Shown here piece by piece: positions 18,061-26,275 of a DNA stretch of 31,977 nucleotides. The notes beneath the pieces are model-generated. The model did no database searches and was not told the DNA's origin. It saw only the letters and a program-made list of their open reading frames with translations. Source of the DNA: Massilia sp. GTDB taxonomy: Bacteria > Pseudomonadota > Gammaproteobacteria > Burkholderiales > Burkholderiaceae_D. The translations under genes and the position numbers were made by a program. Location: the NCBI GenBank assembly GCA_028291845.1, contig JAQGNM010000327.1, positions 1 to 31,977 on the forward strand. Direction: 5' to 3'. Each line of letters starts with the position of its first letter. The stretch's first letter is position 1.

Positions 18061-18361
18061 AGAACCTCCCGTGCCGCGCCGGTCATCCTTACATCTGCTT
18101 ACCATTGCCGCGCACCTAAGTGTGCGAGGCAACGGAACAACAATGGCGCCAATGCGATGATTTTACACAGACCGACCGGCATCGCAGCGGTTTTTAAGGG
18201 AAATTTCACCACGATTTCCGGCATCGCGCATCCTTTTAGCAAAGAAATTGCCATAAAAACGCTTTTCAATTGCTAGTCAATAGCATATATTACTTCCACA
18301 AGATAGATAGACGCACATCTGCCAGGACGTCAAACGCCGGCCTCACAACAAGGAGAACACC
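18061..18361. other. Divergent intergenic region between response regulator and tonB-like gene
   Basis: These 301 bases hold no convincing gene. The right half is AT-rich and contains the promoter listed separately. A 10-base direct repeat, CCGGCATCGC, occurs at 18176-18185 and 18218-18227, 42 bases apart (four helical turns), and might be a regulator site. On the minus strand a TAAAAT near 18158-18163 is a possible -10 for the response-regulator operon, but no good -35 accompanies it. Confidence 0.5.
18263..18291 (+). promoter_or_regulatory. Candidate sigma-70 promoter of the tonB-like gene
   Basis: TTTTCA at 18263-18268 and TATATT at 18286-18291 are separated by 17 bases, the preferred spacing. 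The -10 matches five of six consensus bases and the -35 four of six. It lies about 70 bases upstream of the start codon in an AT-rich stretch. The following leader ends in AAGGAGA as the ribosome site. Confidence 0.55.
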
Positions 18362-19030
18362 ATGCATTTCTCGCAAATGAATGACCAGGGTGGCACCAAG
18401 TTCAGCAAGCTGGCGATCGTCGCTGCCATTCACGTGGTCATCGGCGCCGTTTTTATCCACAGCCTCAATACCCGCGGCGTGTCGCTGCCGAAGATGAGCG
18501 AAGAGCTGGTGGTGATGCTCACACCAGAGTTGACGCCGCCGCCGCCACCGCCCGAGCCGCCCAAGCCAACGCCTAAAACCGCCGCCGCGCCGAAGGTGAT
18601 CGCGCCGCCGGTCGAGGTGGAAGTGCAGCTGCCGCCGCAGCCGAACACCATCGTCGCCGAAGTGTCGACCGAGACCGCGCCGCAGCCGTCGACAGCGACG
18701 CCGGCCACCGATCCGGGCCCGGCCACGCCGGCGCCATCGGCCAATGCCGGCATGCGCAGCGTGGCGCTGGCCGACGCCAGCGGCTGCGCCACCCCGAACT
18801 ACCCGGCCAAAGCCGCCCGCAACAACGAAAGCGGCACCGTGACCCTGGCGCTGCTGGTGGGCGCCGACGGCAAGGTGAGCGACGCGCGCATCAAGTCCTC
18901 GAGCGGTTCGCGTGAGCTCGACAAGGCCGCCGTCGCCGCGCTGTCGAGTTGCACCTTCAAACCAGCCATGAACGGCGGCGTCGCCGAACCGGGTTGGGCG
19001 CAGATCGCCTACGTGTGGACGCTGGAATAA
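18362..19030 (+). CDS. TonB-family energy-transducer-like protein
   Basis: The 222-residue protein has the TonB plan. There is a short cytoplasmic N-terminus and one membrane anchor (about residues 19-36, LAIVAAIHVVIGAVFIHS). A proline-rich periplasmic linker with PPPPPPEPPKPTPK follows at about 55-105. The C-terminal TonB domain (about 140-222) has PNYPAKAARNNESGTV and ends with WAQIAYVWTLE. TonB proteins transmit proton-motive energy from ExbB/ExbD to outer-membrane receptors. Neither exbBD nor a TonB-dependent receptor is in the window, so this is an orphan copy. Two cysteines in the C-terminal domain (GCATPNYP and LSSCTF) could pair. The ribosome site AAGGAGA precedes the ATG, and a strong terminator follows, so it is probably monocistronic. 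Confidence 0.88.
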   Translation: MHFSQMNDQGGTKFSKLAIVAAIHVVIGAVFIHSLNTRGVSLPKMSEELVVMLTPELTPPPPPPEPPKPTPKTAAAPKVIAPPVEVEVQLPPQPNTIVAEVSTETAPQPSTATPATDPGPATPAPSANAGMRSVALADASGCATPNYPAKAARNNESGTVTLALLVGADGKVSDARIKSSSGSRELDKAAVAALSSCTFKPAMNGGVAEPGWAQIAYVWTLE

Positions 19031-19066
19031 GGCCCGCATCAGAGCACCAATACCTGTTGAGCCTTG

Positions 19067-19097
19067 CCCCAGCCGCTCCCTCGGCTGGGGTTTTTTT
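19067..19097 (+). terminator. Rho-independent terminator after the tonB-like gene
   Basis: A perfect 9-bp stem, CCCCAGCCG with CGGCTGGGG, closes a 6-base loop and is followed directly by seven T. It lies 37 bases past the stop codon. Confidence 0.95.
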
Positions 19098-19139
19098 GAG
19101 CCTTGTTTTTTTCTTGTTTAACGCTACCTGGGAATCGCC

Positions 19140-21461
19140 ATGCTTACGCTGTCAACGCCGCTCAAATGGATGGCAGGGACGCTTGCCGCCGTGTTGTTGA
19201 TGGCTGCGTTCTTTTTTGGCGCCGGGCGCGGCCAGCAGCATTCGGCGCCGGCGTTCTCGCTCGCCCGCGCCATGGCCGACGTGGCGCTGCTCGCGCGCGC
19301 GCCGCGTCCGATCGCCAGCGAAGCCAATGGCCAGGCCCGCGCGCACATCGTCGCCCGCCTGACGGAAATGGGCGTAAAGGCGCAGGTGCAGACGGCGTTG
19401 GCGCAACACAACACCATCGACCGCCGCCGCAACCTGCAGGTGGCGCTGGGCATGGTGCATAACATCGTCGCCGTCGTTCCCGGCACGGCGCCAGATCACG
19501 CCAGCCGCCCCGCCCTGCTGCTGGCGACCAGTTACGACACGGGCGAGCGCAGCCTGGGCGCCGCCAGCGCGGCGCCGGTGGCGGCACTGCTCGAAGCGCT
19601 GCGCATGCTGACCAAGGCGCCGCGGCCGGCCAACGACATCGTCGTACTGTTCGCCGACGGCGAGCGGGTCGGCGGCCTGGGCAGCCGTGCCTTCGCCGGC
19701 CAGCATCGGCTGGCCGGTAGAATTGGCCTGGTGATCCGCTTCGACAGCGCCGGCAGCGCCGGTTCGCCGCTGCTGATCGGCGCCAGCGGAGATAGCGCCG
19801 TTGCGGTGCGCGGCTGGGCCACGGCGGTACCCGGCGCCCGCGGCGGCGCTGCCCTGCAGGACTTGTACAAGGACCTGCCGGGCGTGCAAATGGGCGACCT
19901 GGCCCATCTCGGCAGCGCGCGCCTGCACCTGGCCAATGTCGAGGGCAGCAACGGCAGCGGCATCGGCTCGCGCGACACCGTCGCGCGCCTGTCGCCGGCC
20001 ACCGTCGAACAGACCGGCGCCGCCATGTACGCCTTGATGCGCCATTTCGGCGATGCCGATGTGCTGGTGCCCAGGAGCGTCAGCAAGGCCGCGGCCAAGG
20101 CCGGGGCCGTACTGTATTTCGACCTGCCCGGCTTCGGCGTCGTCAGTTATTCTCTGGACGCCGTGTGGGCATTCACCCGCCTGGCCTGCCTGATGCTGGT
20201 GATCGTCTGCGTGCTTGCCATCGACCGCGGTGAGGTCAGCGTGCGCGAGATCGTCGACGCCGCCCTCGGTTTCGTCGCCATCGCCGCCGTGCTGGTGCTG
20301 GCCGCCGCGCTGGTATGGAACCTGCTGCCCTCGCTGCACCGCGGCTACGACGCCCGCAATGTCGGCGCCGGCATGCGCGACTTCTGGTTCCTCGGCGGCT
20401 TCGCCGCGCTCGGCACAGCGCTGTTCGTGGTGCTGCAGCGGAGATTCCGGCGCGCCGTCGGCCATGGCGCCGCCGCGCTTGGCCCCCTGCTGGCGGCCAC
20501 CGTGCTGTTGCTGGTGCTGAGCTGGCAGATGCCGCAGGCCAGTTACACGCTGGTATGGCCCTTGATCGGCACCTTGCTGGCGTATGGCGTGCTGTACGCG
20601 CCGCAAATCAGCGGCTTCGGAACAATGGCGAACATCAGGCGCGCCGCCGTGCTGGGCGCGGGCGCCGTGCCGGCGCTGTGGATCCTGGCGCCCTTGCTGA
20701 AAGATATGTACGTGATCACCTCGCCCGAACGCAGCGAACTGCCGATGATCGTGCTGGCCTTGCTGCTGGGGATGGCCAGCGTGCTGCTGACCGCCCAGCG
20801 CCGCTTCATCGTGCGCGGTCTCGGGGTGGCCGGCATCGCCTGCTTCGCCGTGGCCGGCAGCGCCTCGCCGTACGGGGCATCCGCCCTGCCGCAGCCGAAC
20901 CGCATGGTGTATCTGAAAGACGCGGCGACCTGGCGCGCGTACTGGATGATGCCCAACGCCGCGCTCGATGCCTGGTCGCGCGGCTTCTTTCCGGAAGGGG
21001 CGCGCGCCCGCCTGCAAGTCGATCCCTTCGGCTGGAACAGCGGGCCGGTGTGGCTGGCCGTGGCGCCGCGCACCGCTGTGGAATTTCCCGCCATGGCCTC
21101 GGTCAGCGATGTCGACGACGGCAATCAGCGCCACGTGCGTTTTACACTGAGCACCAAGGCGGCGGTACCGTTTGTCGACCTGGTCTTGAGCGGCGCCGAG
21201 ACCTATAAAACCAGCGTCAACGGCCGGCCGCTGTCGGACCAGCGCAGCGCCGGCTACAGCATCAGCCTGTACGGCATGGGCGGCCAGACCCTCGATTTCC
21301 GCTTCGATCTGGAGTCCGACAAGCGCGCCGTCATCGACGTGCACGAACGCAGGCCGGGCCTGCCCGCCGAGGCGGCGGCCGAGCGTCCGGCCGGCCTGCA
21401 GCCGCCGTTGACGCCAATGACGGCGACCACCATCGCGACCGATAGTCTGGTGTTCATGTAG
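19140..21461 (+). CDS. Polytopic membrane protein with degenerate M28 peptidase domain (probable pseudoenzyme)
   Basis: The 773-residue protein begins with a membrane anchor (about 9-28). An M28 aminopeptidase-like domain (about 40-325) follows, then roughly eight membrane helices (about 340-590) and a soluble C-terminal domain (about 600-750). The layout recalls M28 proteins of the Fxna/ER type. The M28 core is recognisable from RPALLLATSYDT, PVAALLEALRML, NDIVVLFADGERVGGLGSRAF and IRFDSAGSAG. The metal site is broken, however. The first ligand His is Ser131 and the bridging Asp position is Ala/Ser near 142-143. The Glu-Glu pair is Glu175-Arg176, and the last His region reads SGIGSRDT. Only Asp202 of the ligands remains. 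The reading frame is intact, so this looks like a maintained non-catalytic protein rather than a decayed gene. It precedes a fully equipped M28 peptidase by 64 bases. Confidence 0.82.
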   Translation: MLTLSTPLKWMAGTLAAVLLMAAFFFGAGRGQQHSAPAFSLARAMADVALLARAPRPIASEANGQARAHIVARLTEMGVKAQVQTALAQHNTIDRRRNLQVALGMVHNIVAVVPGTAPDHASRPALLLATSYDTGERSLGAASAAPVAALLEALRMLTKAPRPANDIVVLFADGERVGGLGSRAFAGQHRLAGRIGLVIRFDSAGSAGSPLLIGASGDSAVAVRGWATAVPGARGGAALQDLYKDLPGVQMGDLAHLGSARLHLANVEGSNGSGIGSRDTVARLSPATVEQTGAAMYALMRHFGDADVLVPRSVSKAAAKAGAVLYFDLPGFGVVSYSLDAVWAFTRLACLMLVIVCVLAIDRGEVSVREIVDAALGFVAIAAVLVLAAALVWNLLPSLHRGYDARNVGAGMRDFWFLGGFAALGTALFVVLQRRFRRAVGHGAAALGPLLAATVLLLVLSWQMPQASYTLVWPLIGTLLAYGVLYAPQISGFGTMANIRRAAVLGAGAVPALWILAPLLKDMYVITSPERSELPMIVLALLLGMASVLLTAQRRFIVRGLGVAGIACFAVAGSASPYGASALPQPNRMVYLKDAATWRAYWMMPNAALDAWSRGFFPEGARARLQVDPFGWNSGPVWLAVAPRTAVEFPAMASVSDVDDGNQRHVRFTLSTKAAVPFVDLVLSGAETYKTSVNGRPLSDQRSAGYSISLYGMGGQTLDFRFDLESDKRAVIDVHERRPGLPAEAAAERPAGLQPPLTPMTATTIATDSLVFM

Positions 21462-21464
21462 GAA

Positions 21465-21489
21465 GAGAACGGTACACGAGAACGGTACA
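21465..21489. repeat. 12-bp direct repeat upstream of the M28 peptidase gene
   Basis: GAGAACGGTACA occurs at 21465-21476 and again at 21478-21489, a period of 13 bases, in the short gap between the two M28-type genes. It may be a local duplication or a regulator site. No function can be read. Confidence 0.8.
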
Positions 21490-21525
21490 ATTACGGCTTC
21501 GTCGACCATTATTGTTCAGGTAACC

Positions 21526-23139
21526 ATGCGCAAGCTGCTCCTTTCCGTCACCCTGCTGGCCACCGGCGCCAGCGCCGCCTCCGCTGCCGCTCCTGTGCCG
21601 ACCGTTCAAGAAGCGCCGCTGCGCGCCCACCTGCAATTCTTGTCGAGCGACCTGCTGGAAGGACGCGGCACCGGCCAGCGCGGCGGCGACCTGACGGTGT
21701 CGTACCTCGAGACCCAGGCCATGGCCGCCGGCCTGCGCCCCGCCAACGGCAGCAGCTTCCGCCAGAGCGTGAAAATCGCCGGCGTCAAGGCGCTGCCGGC
21801 CGAAAGCGAAGTCGGCATCGAGATCGGCGGCAAGCGGCAGGCGCTGGTGTTCGGCCGCGACTGGGTGTGGGCGCCGGGCGACGCCAAAGCCGTGCACGAC
21901 ATGAACGCCGACATGCTGTTCGTCGGCTACGGCATCACCGCGCCGGAACTGGGCTGGGACGACTACAAGGGCATCGACGTGCGCGGCAAACTGCTGGTCA
22001 TGATGGTCAACGACCCCATGCCCACCCTCGGCGAGCCGGACCGTTTTAACGGCAAGGGCCTCACATATTATGGCCGCTGGACCTATAAATTCGAGGAAGC
22101 GGCCCGCCACGGCGCCGCCGGCGTGCTGCTGATCCATACCGACGCCTCCGCCTCCTACGGCTGGAGCGTGGTGCAAAACAGCTGGCTGGCCGAGCGCTTT
22201 CAGCTGGCCAACGCCGATCTCGGCAGCGGCATGCAGGGCTGGATGACCGACGCCACCGCACGCGCCGTGTTCAGGGCCGCCGGCCAGGATCTCGACGCCC
22301 TGCGCGCCGCCGCCGAATCGAAGGATTTCACACCGGTGGCGCTGGCCGCCCGCGTGCGCGGCGAAGCCCAGGCCAGCGTGCGCATGATCGAGCAATTCAA
22401 CGTCGCCGGCATCGTCCCCGGCACCGACCCCAAACTGAAAGACGAAGTCGTCATCTACAGCGCCCACTGGGACCACCTCGGCAAGCAGGGCGCCGGCGGC
22501 GACAATATCTATAACGGCGCCGTCGACAACGCCTCCGGTTCGGCCGCCCTGCTGGCGATGGCGCAGGAAGCGGTCAGAGCACCCGCCCGGCGCAGCCAGA
22601 TGTTTTTATGGGTGGCCGCCGAAGAGCAGGGTTTGTTGGGCAGCGCCGCGTATGCCGCCGCGCCCTTGTGGCCGGCCGCCAAGACCGCCGCCAACCTCAA
22701 TCTCGACAGTTTGAATTGGGTCGGCCGCACCCGCGACATGAGCGCCTCCGGCAGCGAACGCACCGAACTGGGAGCAATGGCCGCGGCCACCGCAAAGGCG
22801 ATGGGCTTGAGCGTGGCGCCGCCGAAACCGGACCTGTCCGGCGGCTATTTCAGAAGCGACCATTTTTCGTTCGCCAAAGCGGGCATTCCGGCATTTTCCG
22901 TCGGCGGCGGCGCCGATTACATCAAGGACGGCGCCGCCGCGACGGCGCGCCGTAAAACCTATGGCGAAGAACGCTATCACCAGGTGTCCGACGAATACGA
23001 CCCAAGCTGGGATTTGTCGGGCATGGTGCAGCAGGCGCAGTTTACTTTGAACCTGGGACGGACGGTGGCGGATGCGCCGAAGATGCCGGCCTGGAAGGCG
23101 GGTGATGCGTTTGGCCGGATTCGCGCCGGCGCGAATTAA
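21526..23139 (+). CDS. Secreted M28-family metallopeptidase with PA-domain insertion
   Basis: The 537-residue protein has a signal peptide (MRKLLLSVTLLATGASAASA). The M28 zinc ligands are all present: His314 in SAHWDHLG, Asp334 in NGAVDNASGS, the base/ligand pair Glu366-Glu367 in AAEEQGLLG, Asp394 in LNLDSLNW and His446 in RSDHFSFAKAG. Between the N-terminal strand-helix part and the catalytic core lies a PA-type insertion (about 125-290, with VGYGITAPELGWDDYKG). This is the usual form of secreted bacterial M28 aminopeptidases, which act on peptides in the periplasm or outside. The gene follows the degenerate M28 membrane protein by 64 bases and is probably co-expressed. CAGG just upstream of the ATG is a weak ribosome site. 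Confidence 0.93.
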   Translation: MRKLLLSVTLLATGASAASAAAPVPTVQEAPLRAHLQFLSSDLLEGRGTGQRGGDLTVSYLETQAMAAGLRPANGSSFRQSVKIAGVKALPAESEVGIEIGGKRQALVFGRDWVWAPGDAKAVHDMNADMLFVGYGITAPELGWDDYKGIDVRGKLLVMMVNDPMPTLGEPDRFNGKGLTYYGRWTYKFEEAARHGAAGVLLIHTDASASYGWSVVQNSWLAERFQLANADLGSGMQGWMTDATARAVFRAAGQDLDALRAAAESKDFTPVALAARVRGEAQASVRMIEQFNVAGIVPGTDPKLKDEVVIYSAHWDHLGKQGAGGDNIYNGAVDNASGSAALLAMAQEAVRAPARRSQMFLWVAAEEQGLLGSAAYAAAPLWPAAKTAANLNLDSLNWVGRTRDMSASGSERTELGAMAAATAKAMGLSVAPPKPDLSGGYFRSDHFSFAKAGIPAFSVGGGADYIKDGAAATARRKTYGEERYHQVSDEYDPSWDLSGMVQQAQFTLNLGRTVADAPKMPAWKAGDAFGRIRAGAN

Positions 23140-23143
23140 GCCG

Positions 23144-23265
23144 GAGGACAGGCCCTGTGTCCGGATGCGGCCCAGCCTGTCCCACGTCTCCGACCTGAAG
23201 CAAATTATCCTGTTGCTTTGACTCTACGCGAACATGGGACAGGCACCTACGGCGCCAGTCCCCCC
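23144..23265. repeat. Second copy of the REP/BIME-like repeat between convergent genes
   Basis: 23235-23265 reads TGGGACAGGCACC, a short spacer, then GGCGCCAGTCCCCC, nearly identical to 13223-13254. The opposite arm is more diverged: 23144-23184 includes GGACAGGCCCTGTGTCC, itself a small hairpin, and CAGCCTGTCCCA. As at the first site, the element fills the gap between the 3' ends of a plus-strand and a minus-strand gene, and the conserved unit lies about 15 bases from the minus-strand stop codon. Confidence 0.8.
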
Positions 23266-23279
23266 TCCTGCCCACGCTG

Positions 23280-24329
23280 TTAACAACGCTTGAGGGATTC
23301 GTCCAATTGCCCGCGGCGGAATTCCCCCTGCCGCTCGAACATCCAGCCCGGATACTCCGGCGGCAAGGCGCTGGCGGCATCGATGGCGGCGATGTCGGCG
23401 GCGCTCAGGGTGAGCGATGCCGCCGCGATATTGTCTTGCAGCTGCTCGAGGCGCTTGGCGCCGATGATGACGCTGGTCACTTGCGGCTGGTGCAGCAGCC
23501 AGGCCAGCGCCACCCGCGCCACCGTGACGCCGTGGGCGTCGGCGATCGGCCGCATGGCGTCGATGGCTTGCCAGCCGCGCTCCTTGTCGACCGGCGGAAA
23601 ATCAAATTCGACGCGCCGGCTGCCAGCTTCGGCCTGTTGGTCGCGGCTGTACTTGCCGCTGAGCAGGCCACCGGCCAGCGGGCTCCACACCATCAGGCTG
23701 AGGCCCTCGCTTTTGAGCATTGGAACCAGTTCGCGTTCGAGATCGCGCCCGGCCACGCTGTAATACGCCTGCAGCGACTGGAAGCTGGCAATGCCGAGCC
23801 GCTCCGAGATGCCGAGCGCCTTGGCGATTTGCCAGGCGGCCCAGTTCGACACGCCGATGTAGCGCACGTGGCCGTGCTGCACCATGGTGTCGAGCGCCCG
23901 TAAAGTTTCTTCGATCGGCGTGGCCGGATCGAAACCGTGCACCTGGTACAGGTCGATGTGGTCGAGTTGCAGGCGTTTCAGACTGGCCTTGACGCCATCG
24001 ATGATGTGGCTGCGCGACAATCCTCTCGCATTCGGCCCCTTGCCCATTTCGCCGAACACTTTCGAGGCGATCACCACCTCCTCGCGCGCGATGCCGAGGT
24101 TTTTCAGGGCCTGGCCGACAATGGTTTCCGAGGCGCCGCCCGCATACACGTCGGCGGTGTCGATAAAGTTGATGCCGTTGTCGACGGCGTGGCCGATCAG
24201 CGCCTCCGCTTCTCCCTGCTGCAACTGGCCGATCTTGCCCCACATGCCGTCCGAGCCGCCGAAAGTCATGGTGCCGAGGCAGAGTTCTGAAACAAACAGG
24301 CCGGTCTTGCCGAGTGGATGGTGACGCAT
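23280..24329 (-). CDS. Aldo/keto reductase, NAD(P)H-dependent
   Basis: The 349-residue protein is a complete aldo/keto reductase TIM barrel. The catalytic tetrad is visible: Asp57 and Tyr62 in FIDTADVYAGGASE, Lys90 in VIASKVFGE and His131 in LYQVHGFD. Cofactor-binding features follow in YIGVSNWAAWQ, WSPLAGGLLSGKY and the C-terminal SVIIGAKRLEQLQDN. It is of the YajO/YghZ/Tas-like soluble group, reducing aldehydes or ketones in the cytoplasm; the substrate cannot be told. GGAG sits nine bases before the ATG. It appears to have its own promoter in the 156-base gap behind the phospholipase gene. Its 3' end faces the repeat element and the M28 gene. Confidence 0.92.
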   Translation of the reverse strand: MRHHPLGKTGLFVSELCLGTMTFGGSDGMWGKIGQLQQGEAEALIGHAVDNGINFIDTADVYAGGASETIVGQALKNLGIAREEVVIASKVFGEMGKGPNARGLSRSHIIDGVKASLKRLQLDHIDLYQVHGFDPATPIEETLRALDTMVQHGHVRYIGVSNWAAWQIAKALGISERLGIASFQSLQAYYSVAGRDLERELVPMLKSEGLSLMVWSPLAGGLLSGKYSRDQQAEAGSRRVEFDFPPVDKERGWQAIDAMRPIADAHGVTVARVALAWLLHQPQVTSVIIGAKRLEQLQDNIAAASLTLSAADIAAIDAASALPPEYPGWMFERQGEFRRGQLDESLKRC

Positions 24330-24485
24330 GGTTGGGAAGCTCCGTAAGGTTATGCCGCAGGGTTAAGCCGCAGCGTCGATCGCGGCGCGGCAGCTGTCCA
24401 GCATAGCGCCGCCCCGGGATTTCTGCTGAAGCAGTCTTTCATATGACGCGCAGCAACAGACAACGATCAGGCCGCAGCGCGACGT

Positions 24486-25541
24486 TTAAAAGTCCAGCAT
24501 CACGCCCGCGCCCAGCGATTTCTGCGCATAGTTATAGTCGATCAGACTCTGGCCGTACCCGGTAAAACCCTGGACATAGGCTTTCAGGTTGGTGACGACC
24601 GGAATGGCGACGCCCACCTGCAGCGCGCCGTGGCCGGTGCTGAAATTGCGCCGCACCAGCGCCGAATATTCCCAGCCCTTGTCGTGGTAGGCCACGCGCA
24701 CATCGCCGCGCCCCATGAAATCGATGATGTCGATGTTGTCGTTATCCGACTTGGCATTGTCCAGGCGTTTCCACACACGGGCGGTCACTTCGAGATCGCC
24801 CGCCTCGACACCGAACGACACGTAGGCGCGATTCCAGCTGCGCGACAAGGTCGTGCCCTGGCCGTTCGACTGGTGCGACGCGCCGAGACCGGCAAAACGC
24901 AGGTTGACCGGACCAAGCTGCTTGTTGATCGGAACGATCGCCATGATTTCCGGCTGGTAGTTGGTTTCGCGGAACGGGCTCGAGTACTGGCGCGCATAAG
25001 CCTGCCAGAAACTTTGCTGCGTGTAGGCCGCCCACAGGTCCACCGGCGAACCGGCGATGCCCTCGATGACCTTGGCCTTGAAACTGAGCTGATAGGTCAG
25101 CTCGGCGTGCTTGCCGCGATAGCCGTCTGGATAGATATTGCGGTACGGCCGGTCATTGGCCGAATTGCTCTGGTTGGCGATCAACAGGTAATTGTCGCGG
25201 AACGGGTGAATCGCATACACGCCGCGGTTGGCGTCGTTATTCAACTCCCAATCCTGGCTCATGCGCGAAATCGGCGTGGCCGGCGCCTGCACCTTGGGGC
25301 TGGGTTTCGATGGCATCGCCGCCGCCACCGCGTTGGCCGCTTCCGGCGAGGCGCTGGCCGGCACGCCAACCTTCTGTTCGGCCTTCTGCAACTCCTTGGC
25401 CAGGGCATCGTAGCAACCCAGGCGTGCGCTGGCGTCGCCGAGCACGGCACAGCGTTGCAGATATTGTTCGGGTTCCGCGGCGTGGGCATGCGCCATGGCG
25501 AGCAGGGTCGCCGTGCAGATCAGGGAGGGAGCGAATTTCAT
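24486..25541 (-). CDS. pldA: Outer-membrane phospholipase A (OMPLA)
   Basis: The start is the ATG giving signal peptide MKFAPSLICTATLLAMAHAHA and a 351-residue precursor; an upstream in-frame TTG at 25574 would spoil the signal. Residues about 25-95 form an extra N-terminal stretch with two cysteines, absent from E. coli PldA. The beta-barrel phospholipase domain follows (about 100-351). The active site is intact: His223 and Ser225 in GASHQSNGQG and Asn237 in SRSWNRAY. RETNYQPE and YPDGYRGKH are further family signatures. The protein ends in Phe, as outer-membrane barrels do. It hydrolyses phospholipids that reach the outer leaflet, normally becoming active as a calcium-dependent dimer. It stands alone between the TerB-domain and aldo/keto reductase genes. 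Confidence 0.92.
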   Translation of the reverse strand: MKFAPSLICTATLLAMAHAHAAEPEQYLQRCAVLGDASARLGCYDALAKELQKAEQKVGVPASASPEAANAVAAAMPSKPSPKVQAPATPISRMSQDWELNNDANRGVYAIHPFRDNYLLIANQSNSANDRPYRNIYPDGYRGKHAELTYQLSFKAKVIEGIAGSPVDLWAAYTQQSFWQAYARQYSSPFRETNYQPEIMAIVPINKQLGPVNLRFAGLGASHQSNGQGTTLSRSWNRAYVSFGVEAGDLEVTARVWKRLDNAKSDNDNIDIIDFMGRGDVRVAYHDKGWEYSALVRRNFSTGHGALQVGVAIPVVTNLKAYVQGFTGYGQSLIDYNYAQKSLGAGVMLDF

Positions 25542-25636
25542 GAATTTTGATTGTGAACAATGGAATACGAGCAAGTATAGCCACTATTCATTTTTCATGA
25601 TGCGAGGCACAAGCAAATTGAGAGTTGCCTCTATTT

Positions 25637-25676
25637 TTGGCACCCGCCAATAAAAAACGGCGCCCGATGGCGCCGT
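25637..25676 (-). terminator. Rho-independent terminator of the TerB-domain gene
   Basis: On the minus strand ACGGCGCC and GGCGCCGT (25657-25676) form an 8-bp stem with a 4-base loop, followed by a T-run (25652-25657). This is 30 bases past the terB-like stop. A second small hairpin, TTGGC/GCCAA at 25637-25650, lies just beyond. Confidence 0.92.
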
Positions 25677-25705
25677 CGCATGACGATGATCGGCAACTGC
25701 CGCTC

Positions 25706-26161
25706 TTATTGCAAGTCGAACTCCGACGGACTCATCCCCAGTTCACGGATGATTTTGCCCGCGACAATCTGCTCCTTGGCATCGAAGTCGCCATCGGACG
25801 CCGCCACCGCGATGATCATGCGTACCAGCAAGCGCGACGCTTCGGCATTCGATTTCATCTTGTGCAGCGACTGGTAGGCCTTGGCTTCGCCGATGTCCTT
25901 GTCGAATTCGAGCTGGCCGACGTAGTCCTGGAAGGCCTTGATGACGTCGCTGGTGGTGAACACCGACAGGGCGTCGTTGCTTTCGATGAATTTAATCATC
26001 TTCTGCTTTTCTTCCGAGCTGACGCTGCCGTCGGCCATGGAAATGAGGGCGCAACCGGCCATGGCGGCATTCAGGAAATCCTTGTTCTTGTACTTCAAGG
26101 CTTCCGTTTTCAGCTCGCTGGCCTTGGTTTTCAGGCGCGACAGGAAATTGTCGAAACTCAT
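25706..26161 (-). CDS. TerB-family (tellurite resistance-like) protein
   Basis: The 151-residue soluble, helical protein matches the TerB domain. It contains two acidic helix-capping motifs typical of the family, ALISMADGSVSSEEKQKM (about residue 40) and AVAASDGDFDAKEQ (about 120), which are proposed metal-binding sites. The N-terminal 30 residues are lysine-rich and probably helical. No other ter genes (terA, terC, terD, terZ) are present, so actual tellurite resistance should not be assumed. Single TerB proteins are common and of unclear stress-related function. It has a good ribosome site (GGAG, six bases before the ATG) and its own terminator, so it is likely monocistronic. Confidence 0.9.
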   Translation of the reverse strand: MSFDNFLSRLKTKASELKTEALKYKNKDFLNAAMAGCALISMADGSVSSEEKQKMIKFIESNDALSVFTTSDVIKAFQDYVGQLEFDKDIGEAKAYQSLHKMKSNAEASRLLVRMIIAVAASDGDFDAKEQIVAGKIIRELGMSPSEFDLQ

Positions 26162-26275
26162 ATCTCAACTCCGATGGGGTAGGTGGAATGACGATCTTAC
26201 GCGTTTAAGCGTGCAAGCTGCCGCACACCTGTCAAATTCGATAGCGGACCGGGCCAATTCACCGAACGCCGGCCC

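Noticed and set aside
19152..21509. A 785-codon minus-strand open frame
   Set aside because: It is antisense to the M28-like membrane protein, which has clear membrane helices and family motifs. The antisense product is His/Gln/Arg-rich without any domain.
25706..26161. Tellurite-resistance operon
   Set aside because: Only a single TerB-domain gene is present, with its own terminator and no other ter genes, so a resistance function is not supported.
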